This document shows positions 36,480 through 47,170 of a DNA stretch of 64,000 nucleotides, in pieces. How positions within the stretch are numbered: the stretch's first letter is position 1; each line of letters begins with the position of its first letter. Origin of the DNA: Rhodocyclales bacterium (GTDB taxonomy: Bacteria; Pseudomonadota; Gammaproteobacteria; Burkholderiales; Rhodocyclaceae); NCBI GenBank assembly GCA_026399475.1, contig JAPLQY010000011.1:124001-188000 (forward strand), written 5' to 3'. A program made the translations under genes and the position numbers. Below the pieces are notes generated by a model. The model was given only the letters and a program-made list of their open reading frames with translations. It did no database searches and was not told the origin of the DNA.

Positions 36480-36495
36480 TGGCATAAACCATGCT
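36480..36495 (+). promoter_or_regulatory. Sigma54 (-24/-12) promoter of pcrABCD-cld
   Basis: TGGCATAAACCATGCT: the -24 GG (36481-36482) and -12 GC (36493-36494) are separated by exactly 10 bases, as sigma54 requires, and TGGCA matches the consensus. The start of transcription is predicted near 36505, about 45 bp before the pcrA ATG, and a ribosome site (aaggaga) is present at about 36536. The neighbouring NtrC-family regulator supports it. Confidence 0.8.
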
Positions 36496-36550
36496 GTAAG
36501 AGGGGTAGAACTATTTTGGTCGAATCAATTGTGCAAGGAGAGTCGAGATC

Positions 36551-39343
36551 ATGAAAGCATCGCGCAGGGAATTCATCAAGGCTACTGGTGCCACATCGCT
36601 GAGTCTCATGCTGGGTGGAACGTATTCATTGCGCGCATTGGCGCAGACACAGGGGGCGATGGTTCAGCACGAATACGCCGGGTGGGAAAACTTCCACCGC
36701 AATCAATGGACTTGGGACAAGAAGACGCGTGGCGCCCATCTCATCAACTGTACGGGCGCCTGCCCGCACAACATCTACACCAAGGACGGTGTCGTCCTGC
36801 GCGAGGAAGCGTCGAAGGACATCGCACCGATGCCCGGTCTGCCCGAGTACAACCCGCGCGGCTGCAACAAGGGTGTCTGCGGCGTTGACTACCAGTACGG
36901 ACCGCATCGCATCAAGTACCCGCTGATCCGCGTCGGCGAGCGCGGTGAAGGCAAGTGGCGGCGCGCCAGCTGGGACGAGGCTCTGGAGATAATCGCCGAC
37001 AAGATCGTCGATACCATCAAGAACGAAGCGCCCGACTGCATCAGCGTCTTTTCGCCGGTGCCGGCCGTGGCGCCCGTGTCGTTTGCCGCCGGGCATCGTT
37101 TCGCTCATTACATCGGCGCTCATACGCACACCTTCTTCGACTGGTACGGCGACCATCCGACGGGCCAGACGCAAACCTGCGGCGTGCAGGGAGATACGGC
37201 CGAGTGCGCCGACTGGTTCAATGCCAAATTCATCATCCTGTGGGGCGCCAACCCCTCGATCACGAGGATTCCCGATGCCCACTATCTGTCGGAGGCCTCG
37301 CTGAACGGCACCAAGATCGTCAGCATTACCCCGGACTACAACGCCTCGACCATAAAGGCGGATCAGTGGCTGCACCTGAAGCCCGGCACAGACGCCGCTC
37401 TTGGCATGGCCATGGCCCATGTGATCATCAAGGAGAACCTCTTCGATGTTCATGGCATGAAGGAGCAGACCGATCTGCCCTACCTGGTGCGCAAGGACAC
37501 GCAACGCTTCCTGCGTGAGTCCGACGTCGTGGCCAGCGGCTCCACCGGCAAGTTCTACGCCTGGGATCTGAAGACCGGCAAGCCGGTGATCATGAAAGGC
37601 AGCTGGGGCGACGAGCCCGCAGAGAAGGGGCCGCCGGTGGCCTTCCTCGGCCGCAACACCAATACCTTCCCCAAGGGCTACATTGATCTCGGCAATCTGG
37701 ATCCGGCTCTGGAAGGCACCTACAAGGTCCAGCTCAAGGATGGTTCCACGGTCGAGGTTCAGCCGGTATTCGACATCCTCAAGCCGCGCATCATGAGCCA
37801 GCACACGCCCGACAAGGCTGCCGCAATCACCGGCATTCCGGCCAAGGTTATCGTGCAACTGGCGAAGGACTTCGCCACCGCGAAACCCGCCATGATCATC
37901 AGCGGCGGCGGCACCAATCACTGGTATTACAGCGATGTGCTGCTGCGCGTCTTCCACCTGCTTACTGCGCTTACCGGTCAGGAGGGCAGGAACGGCGGCG
38001 GCGTGAATCACTACATCGGGCAGTGGAAGCCCACTTTCTTCCCCGGCGTCGCGGCGCTGTCCTTCCCGGAAGGGCCGGGCAAGCATCGCTTCTGCCAGAC
38101 CACGATCTGGACCTACGTGCATGCCGAGGTCAATGACGAGATGCTCAACGCCAATGTGGACACCAACAAGTACCTGCGGCAGGCCATTGCGACACGGCAG
38201 ATGCCGAATCTTCCCGCCAACGGACGCGACCCGAAGGTGTTCATCGTTTATCGCGGCAACTGGCTGAACCAGGCCAAGGGACAGAAGTACGTGCTGCGCA
38301 ACCTGTGGCCGAAGCTCGACCTGATTGTCGACATCAACATCCGCATGGACTCGACGGCGCTCTATTCCGACATTGTCCTGCCCTCGGCTCACTGGTACGA
38401 GAAGACGGACCTCAATGTCACGGAAGAGCACACCTTCATCAACATGACCGAGCCGGCGATCAAGCCGATGTGGGAATCGAAGACCGACTGGCAGATCTTC
38501 CTCGATCTGTCGAAGAAGGTCGAGGCGGCGGCCCGGAAAAAGAAGCTGGAGAAGTACAACGACGAGCAGTTCAAGTGGGTGCGCGACCTCACCAACCTGT
38601 GGAACCAGATGACCATGGACGGCAAGCTGGCCGACGACGAGGCCGCGGCACAGTTCATCCTCGACTCGGCACCGCAGTCCAAGGGCATCACCATGGCGAT
38701 GCTGCGCGAGAAGCCGCAGCGCTTCAAGGGCAACTGGACGTCGCCGATGAAGGAAGGGATTCCCTACACGCCATTCCAGAATTACGTGGTGGACAAGAAG
38801 CCCTGGCCGACCTTGACCGGACGTCAGCAGTTCTATTTCGACCATGACACCTTCTTCGACATGGGCCTGGAACTGCCGACTTACAAGGCGCCGATCAATG
38901 CCGACAAGTTCCCGCTGCGCTTCAACACGCCGCACAGCCGCTATGCGATCCATTCGACCTTCAAGGACAACGTGCAGATGCTCAGGTTGCAGCGCGGCGG
39001 TCCCTCGGTCGAAATGGCGCCGGCGGATGCCAAGGCGCGCGGCATCAACGACAACGACTGGGCCGAGGTCTGGAACGATCACGGCAAGGTGATCTGCCGG
39101 GTCAAGGTGCGCAAGGGCGAACAAGCCGGCCGAGTATCCATGTGGCACACGCCAGAGCTCTACATGGACCTGATCGAAGGCAGTACCCAGAGTGTCTGCC
39201 CGGTGCGCATCAATCCCACGAGCCTGGTGGGCAACTACGGGCATCTGGTGTTCAGGCCGAACTACTACGGTCCGGGCGGCGTTCAGCGTGATACGCGGGT
39301 CGAGGTCAAGCGCTACCTTGGCGCCACCCCGATGCCCCTCTGA
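36551..39343 (+). CDS. pcrA: Perchlorate reductase alpha (molybdenum) subunit PcrA
   Basis: Catalytic subunit that reduces perchlorate and chlorate to chlorite in the periplasm. The 930-aa precursor has a Tat signal (SRREFIK, then a hydrophobic stretch ending ALAQ), suggesting cleavage after about residue 31. The FS0 cluster ligands H63, C67, C71 and C105 are visible. With a 31-residue offset, precursor D201 becomes the molybdenum ligand D170, and precursor F195 and W492 become gate residues F164 and W461 reported for Azospira PcrA. The third gate position, Y165 there, is F196 here. The length (930 aa) is close to known PcrA. Gene order A-B-C(tetraheme)-D plus adjacent cld favours perchlorate over chlorate, selenate or nitrate reductase; substrate assignment is inference from these residues and context. 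Confidence 0.9.
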   Translation: MKASRREFIKATGATSLSLMLGGTYSLRALAQTQGAMVQHEYAGWENFHRNQWTWDKKTRGAHLINCTGACPHNIYTKDGVVLREEASKDIAPMPGLPEYNPRGCNKGVCGVDYQYGPHRIKYPLIRVGERGEGKWRRASWDEALEIIADKIVDTIKNEAPDCISVFSPVPAVAPVSFAAGHRFAHYIGAHTHTFFDWYGDHPTGQTQTCGVQGDTAECADWFNAKFIILWGANPSITRIPDAHYLSEASLNGTKIVSITPDYNASTIKADQWLHLKPGTDAALGMAMAHVIIKENLFDVHGMKEQTDLPYLVRKDTQRFLRESDVVASGSTGKFYAWDLKTGKPVIMKGSWGDEPAEKGPPVAFLGRNTNTFPKGYIDLGNLDPALEGTYKVQLKDGSTVEVQPVFDILKPRIMSQHTPDKAAAITGIPAKVIVQLAKDFATAKPAMIISGGGTNHWYYSDVLLRVFHLLTALTGQEGRNGGGVNHYIGQWKPTFFPGVAALSFPEGPGKHRFCQTTIWTYVHAEVNDEMLNANVDTNKYLRQAIATRQMPNLPANGRDPKVFIVYRGNWLNQAKGQKYVLRNLWPKLDLIVDINIRMDSTALYSDIVLPSAHWYEKTDLNVTEEHTFINMTEPAIKPMWESKTDWQIFLDLSKKVEAAARKKKLEKYNDEQFKWVRDLTNLWNQMTMDGKLADDEAAAQFILDSAPQSKGITMAMLREKPQRFKGNWTSPMKEGIPYTPFQNYVVDKKPWPTLTGRQQFYFDHDTFFDMGLELPTYKAPINADKFPLRFNTPHSRYAIHSTFKDNVQMLRLQRGGPSVEMAPADAKARGINDNDWAEVWNDHGKVICRVKVRKGEQAGRVSMWHTPELYMDLIEGSTQSVCPVRINPTSLVGNYGHLVFRPNYYGPGGVQRDTRVEVKRYLGATPMPL

Positions 39344-39378
39344 TCGCCACCACCGGACAATTAGGAAGGAAATAAATC

Positions 39379-40380
39379 ATGGCAACAGTTATGAAAGCCC
39401 CCAAGCGGCAGCTCACCTTCGTCACCGATCTCAACAAGTGCATCGGTTGTCAGACCTGCACGGTGGCCTGCAAGAAACTCTGGACCAGCGGTCCCGGCCA
39501 GGACTTCATGTACTGGCGTAATGTCGAAACAGCACCCGGCATGGGCTATCCGCGCAACTGGGTGAGCAAGGGCGGCGGCTACAAGGACGGGCAACTGCAG
39601 AAAGGCAAGGTTCCGCCGATGATCGACTACGGCGTGCCCTTCGAGTTCGATTACACGGGCCGCCTGTTCGAAGGCAAGGCGGGTCGCGTGCGGCCCAGCC
39701 CGACGCCCAAGTCGGCGCCGAACTGGGACGAGGACCAGGGGGCCGGGGATTACCCGAACAACTCCTACTTCTACCTGCCGCGCATGTGCAACCACTGCGC
39801 CAAGCCTGCCTGCCTGGAGGCCTGCCCCAACGACGCCATCTACAAGCGCGAACAGGACGGGATCGTGCTGATCCATCTCGACAAGTGCAAGGGATCGCAG
39901 AACTGCGTGTCGGCCTGCCCCTACGCCAAGCCCTACTTCAATCCGCTGCAGAACAAGGCGAACAAGTGCATCGGTTGCTTCCCGCGCATCGAGAAGGGTG
40001 TCGCCACCGCATGTGTCGCCCAGTGCGTCGGCCGTGCCATGCACGTCGGTTTCATCGACGACGTCAATAGCTCGGTGTACAAGCTGGTGAAGCAGTGGAA
40101 GGTGGCATTGCCCCTGCATCCGGAATTCGGCACCGAGCCCAACGTCTTTTACGTGCCGCCGGTACTGGGACCGCGCAAGGAGGACTCCCAGGGCAATGCC
40201 TTCGAAGATCCGAAGATTCCACTCGCGCAACTCGAGGAACTGTTCGGCAAGGGCGTCAAGGATGTGCTGAAGACACTTGCCACCGAGCGCGAGAAGAAGG
40301 TCAAGGGGCAGGCATCCGAACTGATGGATGTCCTGATCGCGCGTCGCAGCGTCGACATGATGATCTCGCCAATGACCTGA
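39379..40380 (+). CDS. pcrB: Perchlorate reductase beta (iron-sulfur) subunit PcrB
   Basis: A 333-aa electron-transfer subunit that passes electrons to PcrA and matches PcrB in length. Four Cys clusters are present: [35 protein letters not shown] and [20 protein letters not shown], as in type II DMSO reductase family beta subunits (three [4Fe-4S] and one [3Fe-4S] expected). There is no signal peptide, because it is exported with PcrA through Tat. It starts 36 bp after pcrA with an AGGAAGGAAA ribosome site. The third cluster has Gly-Ser after the first Cys where relatives carry other residues; assignment of individual clusters is by family analogy. Confidence 0.9.
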   Translation: MATVMKAPKRQLTFVTDLNKCIGCQTCTVACKKLWTSGPGQDFMYWRNVETAPGMGYPRNWVSKGGGYKDGQLQKGKVPPMIDYGVPFEFDYTGRLFEGKAGRVRPSPTPKSAPNWDEDQGAGDYPNNSYFYLPRMCNHCAKPACLEACPNDAIYKREQDGIVLIHLDKCKGSQNCVSACPYAKPYFNPLQNKANKCIGCFPRIEKGVATACVAQCVGRAMHVGFIDDVNSSVYKLVKQWKVALPLHPEFGTEPNVFYVPPVLGPRKEDSQGNAFEDPKIPLAQLEELFGKGVKDVLKTLATEREKKVKGQASELMDVLIARRSVDMMISPMT

Positions 40381-40388
40381 AGCCAGGC

Positions 40389-40408
40389 GGGGCGGCTGGT
40401 GCCGCCCC
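40389..40408. promoter_or_regulatory. Intercistronic stem-loop between pcrB and pcrC
   Basis: Perfect 8-bp GC stem GGGGCGGC/GCCGCCCC with loop TGGT, 8 bp after the pcrB stop. It is not followed by a T tract, so it probably tunes mRNA stability or partial read-through between the structural genes and pcrC rather than terminating fully. Confidence 0.7.
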
Positions 40409-40436
40409 GTTCGTCTTTAACTTCGGACTTGCTCCC

Positions 40437-41153
40437 ATGAACATGAAGCACATCATTGGCGGTTGGCTGTCGGCAGTCATTCTTTGCGTAGCGCCGGTCA
40501 GCGCTCAGACACCTGACTACACAGGTTTCCGTGTCTGCGCCAAATGCCATTTCGACCAAGGCGATGCATGGCGTACGACAGGGCACGCCAAGGCCTTCGA
40601 ATCGTTGAAGCCCAATGTCAAGGTATCCGCCAAGACCAAGGCAGGACTCGATCCGGCCAAGGATTACACGGCCGATCAGAACTGTGTCGGCTGCCACGTC
40701 ACGGGCCATGGCGAAAAGGGCGGCTATAGCCCGGGCATGGACCCGGAAGACGCAAAAGTCGTCATCGGTGTGAGCTGCGAGGCATGTCATGGGGCGGGTG
40801 GCGGTTATCGCCAAAAGCATGCCGACGCCGGCGACAGGTTGAAAGCATCGGGCGACACGACTGATCGTCAGGTACTGGTCGATGCGAGACAGAACTTCGA
40901 CTACGAGAAGGCTTGCGCTCGCTGCCACCTGAACTACCCGGATTCGAAATGGGCCGGTGCAAAGCCGCCCCACACCCCCTTCACGCCGGCAGTCGATGCC
41001 AAGTACCAGTTCAATTTCGAAAAGGCGGTGCGCGCGACCGGCGACAAGAACCCGGTTCACACGCATTACAAGTTGCGCGGAGTGTTCAAGGGCGGGACGG
41101 TTCCGGCTATCCGGGCTGAGCTTCAACTGAACGCGCAGGAACCCGAACAATGA
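40437..41153 (+). CDS. pcrC: Periplasmic tetraheme c-type cytochrome PcrC
   Basis: A 238-aa secreted cytochrome with signal peptide ([18 protein letters not shown]) and four CXXCH motifs: CAKCH (from residue 34), CVGCH, CEACH and CARCH. It belongs to the cytochrome c-554-like tetraheme group. In characterised perchlorate reducers PcrC is the electron donor to PcrAB. A second ATG two codons in is also possible; neither has a strong ribosome site, and the hairpin upstream may contribute. It lies between pcrB and the chaperone gene pcrD, the order pcrABCD. Confidence 0.88.
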   Translation: MNMKHIIGGWLSAVILCVAPVSAQTPDYTGFRVCAKCHFDQGDAWRTTGHAKAFESLKPNVKVSAKTKAGLDPAKDYTADQNCVGCHVTGHGEKGGYSPGMDPEDAKVVIGVSCEACHGAGGGYRQKHADAGDRLKASGDTTDRQVLVDARQNFDYEKACARCHLNYPDSKWAGAKPPHTPFTPAVDAKYQFNFEKAVRATGDKNPVHTHYKLRGVFKGGTVPAIRAELQLNAQEPEQ

Positions 41154-41222
41154 AGTGGTCATGGCGTTTCCGGCGCGATACGCCAGGAAACACAGGAACG
41201 AACTTACCAGGACGGAACAACC

Positions 41223-42837
<1,615 letters not shown>

Positions 42838-42876
42838 ACTTTCTTGAATGACGATTGGCTGTCATCCGTGAAATTG

Positions 42877-42898
42877 CGTCCGTCCCGGGGGACGGACG
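42877..42898. other. Strong stem-loop after cld
   Basis: Perfect 9-bp stem CGTCCGTCC/GGACGGACG around CGGG. There is no T run after it, so it may be an imperfect terminator or a 3' mRNA stabiliser. The rest of the gap to the Rrf2 gene holds a possible promoter (TTTACG, then TACATT at 17 bp, near 42967-42995). Confidence 0.6.
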
Positions 42899-43041
42899 TA
42901 TCTCCCTGCAAGCCATCAGTAGTGTCCGGTTTGCTTGAGCCGCCAGCAGCCTTTGACGGCTCCGCGTTTACGTGATCGTGCTTAAAGGGTACATTAAGAC
43001 GCTGATATCCCTATATGCTTCCGTCAGCGAGCCCTTCGACG

Positions 43042-43611
43042 ATGATTTTGTCCCGCACCAGCCAATACGCCATTCAGGCGCTTATTTTCGTTGCAACCCA
43101 GCCGCGCGGCGTTCCCGTATTAATACGCACGGTTGCCGAACACCTCAGCGTCCCGCCGCCGTATCTTGCGAAAATCATGCAAAGCCTCAGCCGCGGTAAG
43201 CTGATTCATTCCTTTCGCGGGCGGCAGGGTGGCGTATGCTTGTGCGAGGGTGGCGAAAATACCGACTTGATGCAGATTCTTACGCTGATAGAAGGTCCGG
43301 GCCTGACCGATAATTGCGTGCTCGGACTCAAGGTGTGCGGCGATGATACGGCCTGCCCCATGCACACCCAGTGGAAACCGATCAAGACGAGAATTGTGAA
43401 ACTGCTGAACCAGCAGACCCTCGGCAAGCTTGCTGCGGCAGTCAAGAGCGGTAAATATCGCCTCACGGAACTTCCGTTTGCAGCACTGGAAGCCAAGGGA
43501 GTCGCGCGAGGCAACGGATCAGCGATCCTCGCCCAGGCGCAGGAAATGCGGGTTCGTCACACGGGCAGTGCCCGTGTGACGAACCCTGAAAAAGCGAACA
43601 AACGTCCGTAA
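43042..43611 (+). CDS. Rrf2 family iron-sulfur-type transcriptional regulator
   Basis: A 189-aa winged-helix regulator. The N-terminal SRTSQYAIQALIFVATQ and the following winged helix (VAEHLSVPPPYLAKIMQSLSRGKLIHSFRGRQGGVCL) are typical of Rrf2. The putative Fe-S ligands are C92, C99 and C105, spaced C-x6-C-x5-C, slightly different from the C-x5-C-x5-C of IscR, and C66/C68 are extra. ATG at 43042 is chosen over 43015. NsrR-, IscR- and RirA-like functions are all possible; its place between cld and fnr/cbb3 suggests a role in oxygen, nitric oxide or iron-sulfur sensing. This is inference. Confidence 0.8.
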   Translation: MILSRTSQYAIQALIFVATQPRGVPVLIRTVAEHLSVPPPYLAKIMQSLSRGKLIHSFRGRQGGVCLCEGGENTDLMQILTLIEGPGLTDNCVLGLKVCGDDTACPMHTQWKPIKTRIVKLLNQQTLGKLAAAVKSGKYRLTELPFAALEAKGVARGNGSAILAQAQEMRVRHTGSARVTNPEKANKRP

Positions 43612-43625
43612 CCGGTTGTTGCATC

Positions 43626-44399
43626 ATGGAGAGCATGCAAGGCATGTCTGGTTCGAAGGTAACGCTACTCCCTTTGCCGCCCACTCAACAGTGCGAGGCC
43701 GTTGCCTGCGCGCAATGTGGCGTCTACCAGTTATGTCTGCCGCTTGGCCTGCATCAGGCTGACATGACGCTGCTGGAGAGCGTCGTCAAGCGCAAGGAGA
43801 CCTATAAGCGCGGGCAACTGCTTTTCAGGCCAGGAGAGCGCTTCGATTTCATTTATGCGATCCGCAGCGGCTCGGTCAAGACTTCGGTCTGCACAACGGA
43901 CGGTCGGGTGCAAATCACCGGCTTTCATATCGCAGGCGAACTCCTGGGATTGAGCGCGCTCGCGTCGGGACACTACAGCAGCGAAGCGCGGGCGCTGGAA
44001 ACAACGTCTGTTTGCAGGGTGGAGGCCGAGCGGCTTGATGAGCTGGCGCAACAAATCCCCTCGCTTCAGTACCAGATGCTGAAAATAATGAGCGGCCAGA
44101 TCCGCCAGGACGAGGAACTCATGTTGCTGCTCGGCAGGAGGAATGCCGAAGAACGCCTGGCCGAGTACCTGATCGGCCTGTCGAGGCGTTTCGCCGCCCG
44201 CAATTACTCTGCGACTCAATTCCACCTGAGCATGTCCCGCGGCGACATCGGCAACTATCTCGGCATTGCCGAGGAGACGGTCTGCCGCATTCTGTCCCGA
44301 TTCCAGAACGCGGGCCTCATCGCCATCAAGCGGCGAGAGGTTCGGTTGATCGATTTTCCGCAGCTGCAAGCGGTCGCGCGACTGAGCGCCGCCGCCTGA
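43626..44399 (+). CDS. FNR-type oxygen-sensing regulator with variant recognition helix
   Basis: A 257-aa CRP/FNR protein. The N-terminal cluster ligands C28, C31 and C37 match C-x2-C-x5-C, with C130 as the central fourth ligand and C23 in addition, so an oxygen-labile [4Fe-4S] cluster is likely. The recognition helix reads E217-T-V-C-R221, whereas canonical FNR has E-T-V/I-S-R; the Ser that contacts DNA is Cys here. The second Fnr in the window (58165-58923) keeps Ser. It starts 14 bp after the Rrf2 gene. It may regulate the neighbouring cbb3 or perchlorate genes with altered operator preference, which is inference. Confidence 0.88.
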   Translation: MESMQGMSGSKVTLLPLPPTQQCEAVACAQCGVYQLCLPLGLHQADMTLLESVVKRKETYKRGQLLFRPGERFDFIYAIRSGSVKTSVCTTDGRVQITGFHIAGELLGLSALASGHYSSEARALETTSVCRVEAERLDELAQQIPSLQYQMLKIMSGQIRQDEELMLLLGRRNAEERLAEYLIGLSRRFAARNYSATQFHLSMSRGDIGNYLGIAEETVCRILSRFQNAGLIAIKRREVRLIDFPQLQAVARLSAAA

Positions 44400-44890
44400 G
44401 TCTTTCCCGGCGCTGCCCCGATTTCCTCGCGGCCGCATGCCTTTCCTCGGTTCGCCCGGCATCCCGCACCCGAATCGACGCAACTCGCATTCATTTGGTT
44501 CACGACGTCACCGCGCGGACACAAAGGTTGACCTGCGTCAGGGTTTCAGACTGCACGTCCATCAAGACCTATATTAAGATAACAATGTCCGATTATCCTT
44601 ACAGAAGGCATCGGGGGTTCGCTTGCCGGCGAAGGAAGTCTCCCCGGAGAAGTAGTGCTGCTGGAGGGTTCGGAGCCGTTGATCCAAGGAATTCAGCACC
44701 GGGTTGCTCATTCAATTTTCAGATGGCGGCATACCGGATTGACTTATTTTCATTGAAGTCGGATATATTTTGATCTACATCAAACATCGCTAATGTTTCG
44801 AGTGTAATCTCCCGCAAAATTCAATACTGCGCCGCATCAAATGTGGCGGCGTGTAACGGTTTCTTTTTGTTAAAGTGAGGTGAATCCATC
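44400..44890 (+). promoter_or_regulatory. Control region of ccoNOQP with a perfect FNR box
   Basis: These 491 bp hold no convincing gene. TTGAT-CTAC-ATCAA at 44770-44783 is a perfect FNR/ANR box. A -10-like TAATCT at 44805-44810 places transcription start near 44817, so the box centre is at about -41, the class II position. A weaker TTGAC-CTGC-GTCAG lies at 44528-44541. A CGCCGC/GCGGCG hairpin (44830-44851) sits in the leader, with an AGGTGA ribosome site just before ATG. Expression should rise at low oxygen. Confidence 0.8.
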
Positions 44891-46327
44891 ATGCAATCGC
44901 AAGCGACTTACAACTACAAAGTCGTGCGCCAGTTCGCTGTGATGACCGTAATCTGGGGCATCGTGGGCATGCTGGTCGGCGTCATCATCGCCGCCCAGCT
45001 GGTCTGGCCGGAGTTGAACGTGCACGAGTGGCTGAGCTACGGGCGCCTGCGTCCGTTGCATACCAACGCCGTGATTTTTGCCTTTGGCGGTTGCGCGCTG
45101 TTCGCGACCTCCTACTTTGCGGTGCAGCGCACCAGCCATGCGCCGCTGTTCGCGCCGGCGCTGGCCGCCTTCACCTTCTGGGGCTGGCAACTGGTCATAG
45201 TGCTGGCGGCGCTGTCCTTGCCCCTGGGATTTACACAAGGCAAGGAATACGCGGAACTCGAGTGGCCAATCGACATCCTTATCACTGTGGTCTGGGTGTC
45301 TTACGCCGTGGTGTTCTTCGGCACCATCATCAAGCGCAAGGTCTCGCACATTTACGTGGCGAACTGGTTCTTCGGCGGCTTCATCCTCACGGTCGCCGTA
45401 TTGCACCTGGTCAATAGCGCCGCGATTCCGGTGTTTGCTGCCGGCATCCTGACGCCGAAGTCCTACTCTGCCTACGCCGGCGTCCAGGACGCGATGGTGC
45501 AGTGGTGGTACGGCCACAACGCGGTGGGCTTCTTCCTCACCGCCGGCTTCCTCGGCATGATGTATTACTTCGTGCCCAAGCAGGCCGGGCGCCCGGTGTA
45601 TTCCTACCGCCTGTCGGTGGTGCACTTCTGGGCCCTGATCTTCACCTACATGTGGGCCGGCCCGCACCACCTGCACTACACCGCGTTGCCTGACTGGACG
45701 CAGAGCGTCGGCATGATCTTCTCGCTGATCCTGCTGGCGCCTAGCTGGGGCGGCATGATCAACGGCATCATGACCTTGTCGGGCGCCTGGCACAAACTGC
45801 GCGACGATCCGATCCTGAAGTTCATGATCACCTCGCTGTCCTTCTACGGCATGTCGACCTTCGAAGGCCCGATGATGTCGATCAAGACGGTGAATGCGCT
45901 GTCGCACTACACTGACTGGACCGTGGGCCACGTGCATTCCGGCGCGCTGGGCTGGGTGGCGATGATTTCCATCGGCTCGATCTACTACCTGCTGCCGCGC
46001 CTGTTCGGCAAGCCCGAGATGCATTCGAAGAAGCTGATCGAGGTGCACTTCTGGATCGCTACCATCGGCGTGGTGCTGTATATCGCTTCGATGTGGATTG
46101 CCGGCGTGATGCAGGGCCTGATGTGGCGCGCCACGAATCTGGACGGCACGCTGACTTACTCCTTCGTTGAGTCGGTCAAGGCAACCTACCCGTTCTGGAC
46201 CATACGCCTGCTCGGTGGCCTGCTGTTCCTCTCCGGCATGTTGATCATGGCCTACAACATGTTCCTGACCATGGCGGGGGGCAAGGCTGTCAATGCGCCC
46301 GTACTCGCACCCGCAGCGGCCCACTGA
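44891..46327 (+). CDS. ccoN: cbb3-type cytochrome c oxidase subunit I (catalytic) CcoN
   Basis: Heme b and b3/CuB subunit of the high-affinity cbb3 oxidase. The 478-aa protein has about twelve membrane helices and the expected His ligands: [11 protein letters not shown] (low-spin heme), [10 protein letters not shown] and [15 protein letters not shown] (CuB ligands), and [10 protein letters not shown] plus the following HFW region. The protein is of normal length. It heads ccoNOQP with short gaps. It can reduce O2 at nanomolar concentration; next to cld this could consume Cld-produced O2. Confidence 0.96.
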   Translation: MQSQATYNYKVVRQFAVMTVIWGIVGMLVGVIIAAQLVWPELNVHEWLSYGRLRPLHTNAVIFAFGGCALFATSYFAVQRTSHAPLFAPALAAFTFWGWQLVIVLAALSLPLGFTQGKEYAELEWPIDILITVVWVSYAVVFFGTIIKRKVSHIYVANWFFGGFILTVAVLHLVNSAAIPVFAAGILTPKSYSAYAGVQDAMVQWWYGHNAVGFFLTAGFLGMMYYFVPKQAGRPVYSYRLSVVHFWALIFTYMWAGPHHLHYTALPDWTQSVGMIFSLILLAPSWGGMINGIMTLSGAWHKLRDDPILKFMITSLSFYGMSTFEGPMMSIKTVNALSHYTDWTVGHVHSGALGWVAMISIGSIYYLLPRLFGKPEMHSKKLIEVHFWIATIGVVLYIASMWIAGVMQGLMWRATNLDGTLTYSFVESVKATYPFWTIRLLGGLLFLSGMLIMAYNMFLTMAGGKAVNAPVLAPAAAH

Positions 46328-46359
46328 GCCGGATTGCACAGAATAAGGAGCTATACATC

Positions 46360-46971
46360 ATGTTGACGCATGACAAAATTGAACGGAACGTGGGGCTGTT
46401 TATCGTTCTGACCGTCCTCACAGTCAGTGTGGGCGGTTTGCTGGAAATCGTCCCGCTGTTCTTCCAGAAGTCGACCACTACACCGGTCAATGAGCTGGTC
46501 AAGCCCTACGATGCATTGCGCTTGTCGGGACGTGACATCTACATTCGTGAGGGCTGCTACAACTGCCACTCGCAGATGATCCGTCCGTTCCGCGCCGAGA
46601 CCGAGCGCTATGGTCACTATTCGGTAGCCGGCGAGTTCGTCTATGACCATCCGTTCCAGTGGGGCTCCAAGCGCACGGGTCCGGATCTGGCCCGCGTCGG
46701 CGGTCGTTATTCGGACCAGTGGCATCGCACGCACCTGCTGCAGCCGCGCGATGTGGTGCCCGAGTCGAACATGCCCGCCTACTTTTGGCTGAATCGTCCG
46801 CTCAAGGATGATGTCATCGATGCCAAGATGGCGGCGCTGCGGTCGGTGGGCGTGCCCTATACCGATGCCGAAATCGCCGGGGCGAAGAAGGCCATCGAGG
46901 GCGCCACCGAACTGGACGCATTGGTTGCTTACCTTCAGGGCATGGGCACTGCGCTCAAGCAAACAAGGTAA
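46360..46971 (+). CDS. ccoO: cbb3 oxidase monoheme subunit CcoO
   Basis: A 203-aa membrane-anchored cytochrome c with an N-terminal helix ([21 protein letters not shown]) and one heme site [12 protein letters not shown]; the distal Met ligand is in a later segment ([10 protein letters not shown]). It carries electrons from CcoP to CcoN. ATG at 46360 follows AAGGAG. It is 32 bp after ccoN and 4 bp before ccoQ. Confidence 0.95.
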   Translation: MLTHDKIERNVGLFIVLTVLTVSVGGLLEIVPLFFQKSTTTPVNELVKPYDALRLSGRDIYIREGCYNCHSQMIRPFRAETERYGHYSVAGEFVYDHPFQWGSKRTGPDLARVGGRYSDQWHRTHLLQPRDVVPESNMPAYFWLNRPLKDDVIDAKMAALRSVGVPYTDAEIAGAKKAIEGATELDALVAYLQGMGTALKQTR

Positions 46972-46975
46972 TCGG

Positions 46976-47170
46976 GTGGACATCAACGATCTGCGTTCCC
47001 TCTTCACGGTGCTGGCGTTCATCGCTTTCGTCGGCATCGTGTGGTGGGCGTACTCCGATCGGCGCAAGGCGACATACGACGAAGCGGCCATGCTGCCGCT
47101 CGACGGTGACAGTCCCTTGGTGCCGCCGGCGCCGCAGGTTACGGAGAATCAGGAAAGGAAATCATCATGA
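46976..47170 (+). CDS. ccoQ: cbb3 oxidase small subunit CcoQ
   Basis: A 64-aa single-helix protein starting with GTG at 46976 (VDINDLRSLFTVLAFIAFVGIVWWAYSDRRKATYDEAA). The FVGIVWWAYSDRRKATYDEAA segment is typical of CcoQ/FixQ, which stabilises the complex. Its stop overlaps the ccoP ATG (ATGA), so translation is coupled. Confidence 0.9.
   Translation: MDINDLRSLFTVLAFIAFVGIVWWAYSDRRKATYDEAAMLPLDGDSPLVPPAPQVTENQERKSS

Noticed and set aside
36626..39244. 872-aa minus-strand ORF opposite pcrA
   Set aside because: Shadow frame of a strongly supported gene; no motif, start or ribosome site.
36551..39343. Chlorate or selenate reductase instead of perchlorate reductase
   Set aside because: Gene order A-B-C-D with tetraheme PcrC and the conserved gate residues W461 and F164 favour PcrA; not excluded without a phylogeny.
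44495..44773. 92-aa ORF upstream of ccoN
   Set aside because: Low-complexity Arg-rich sequence covering the FNR box region; no ribosome site and no recognisable family.
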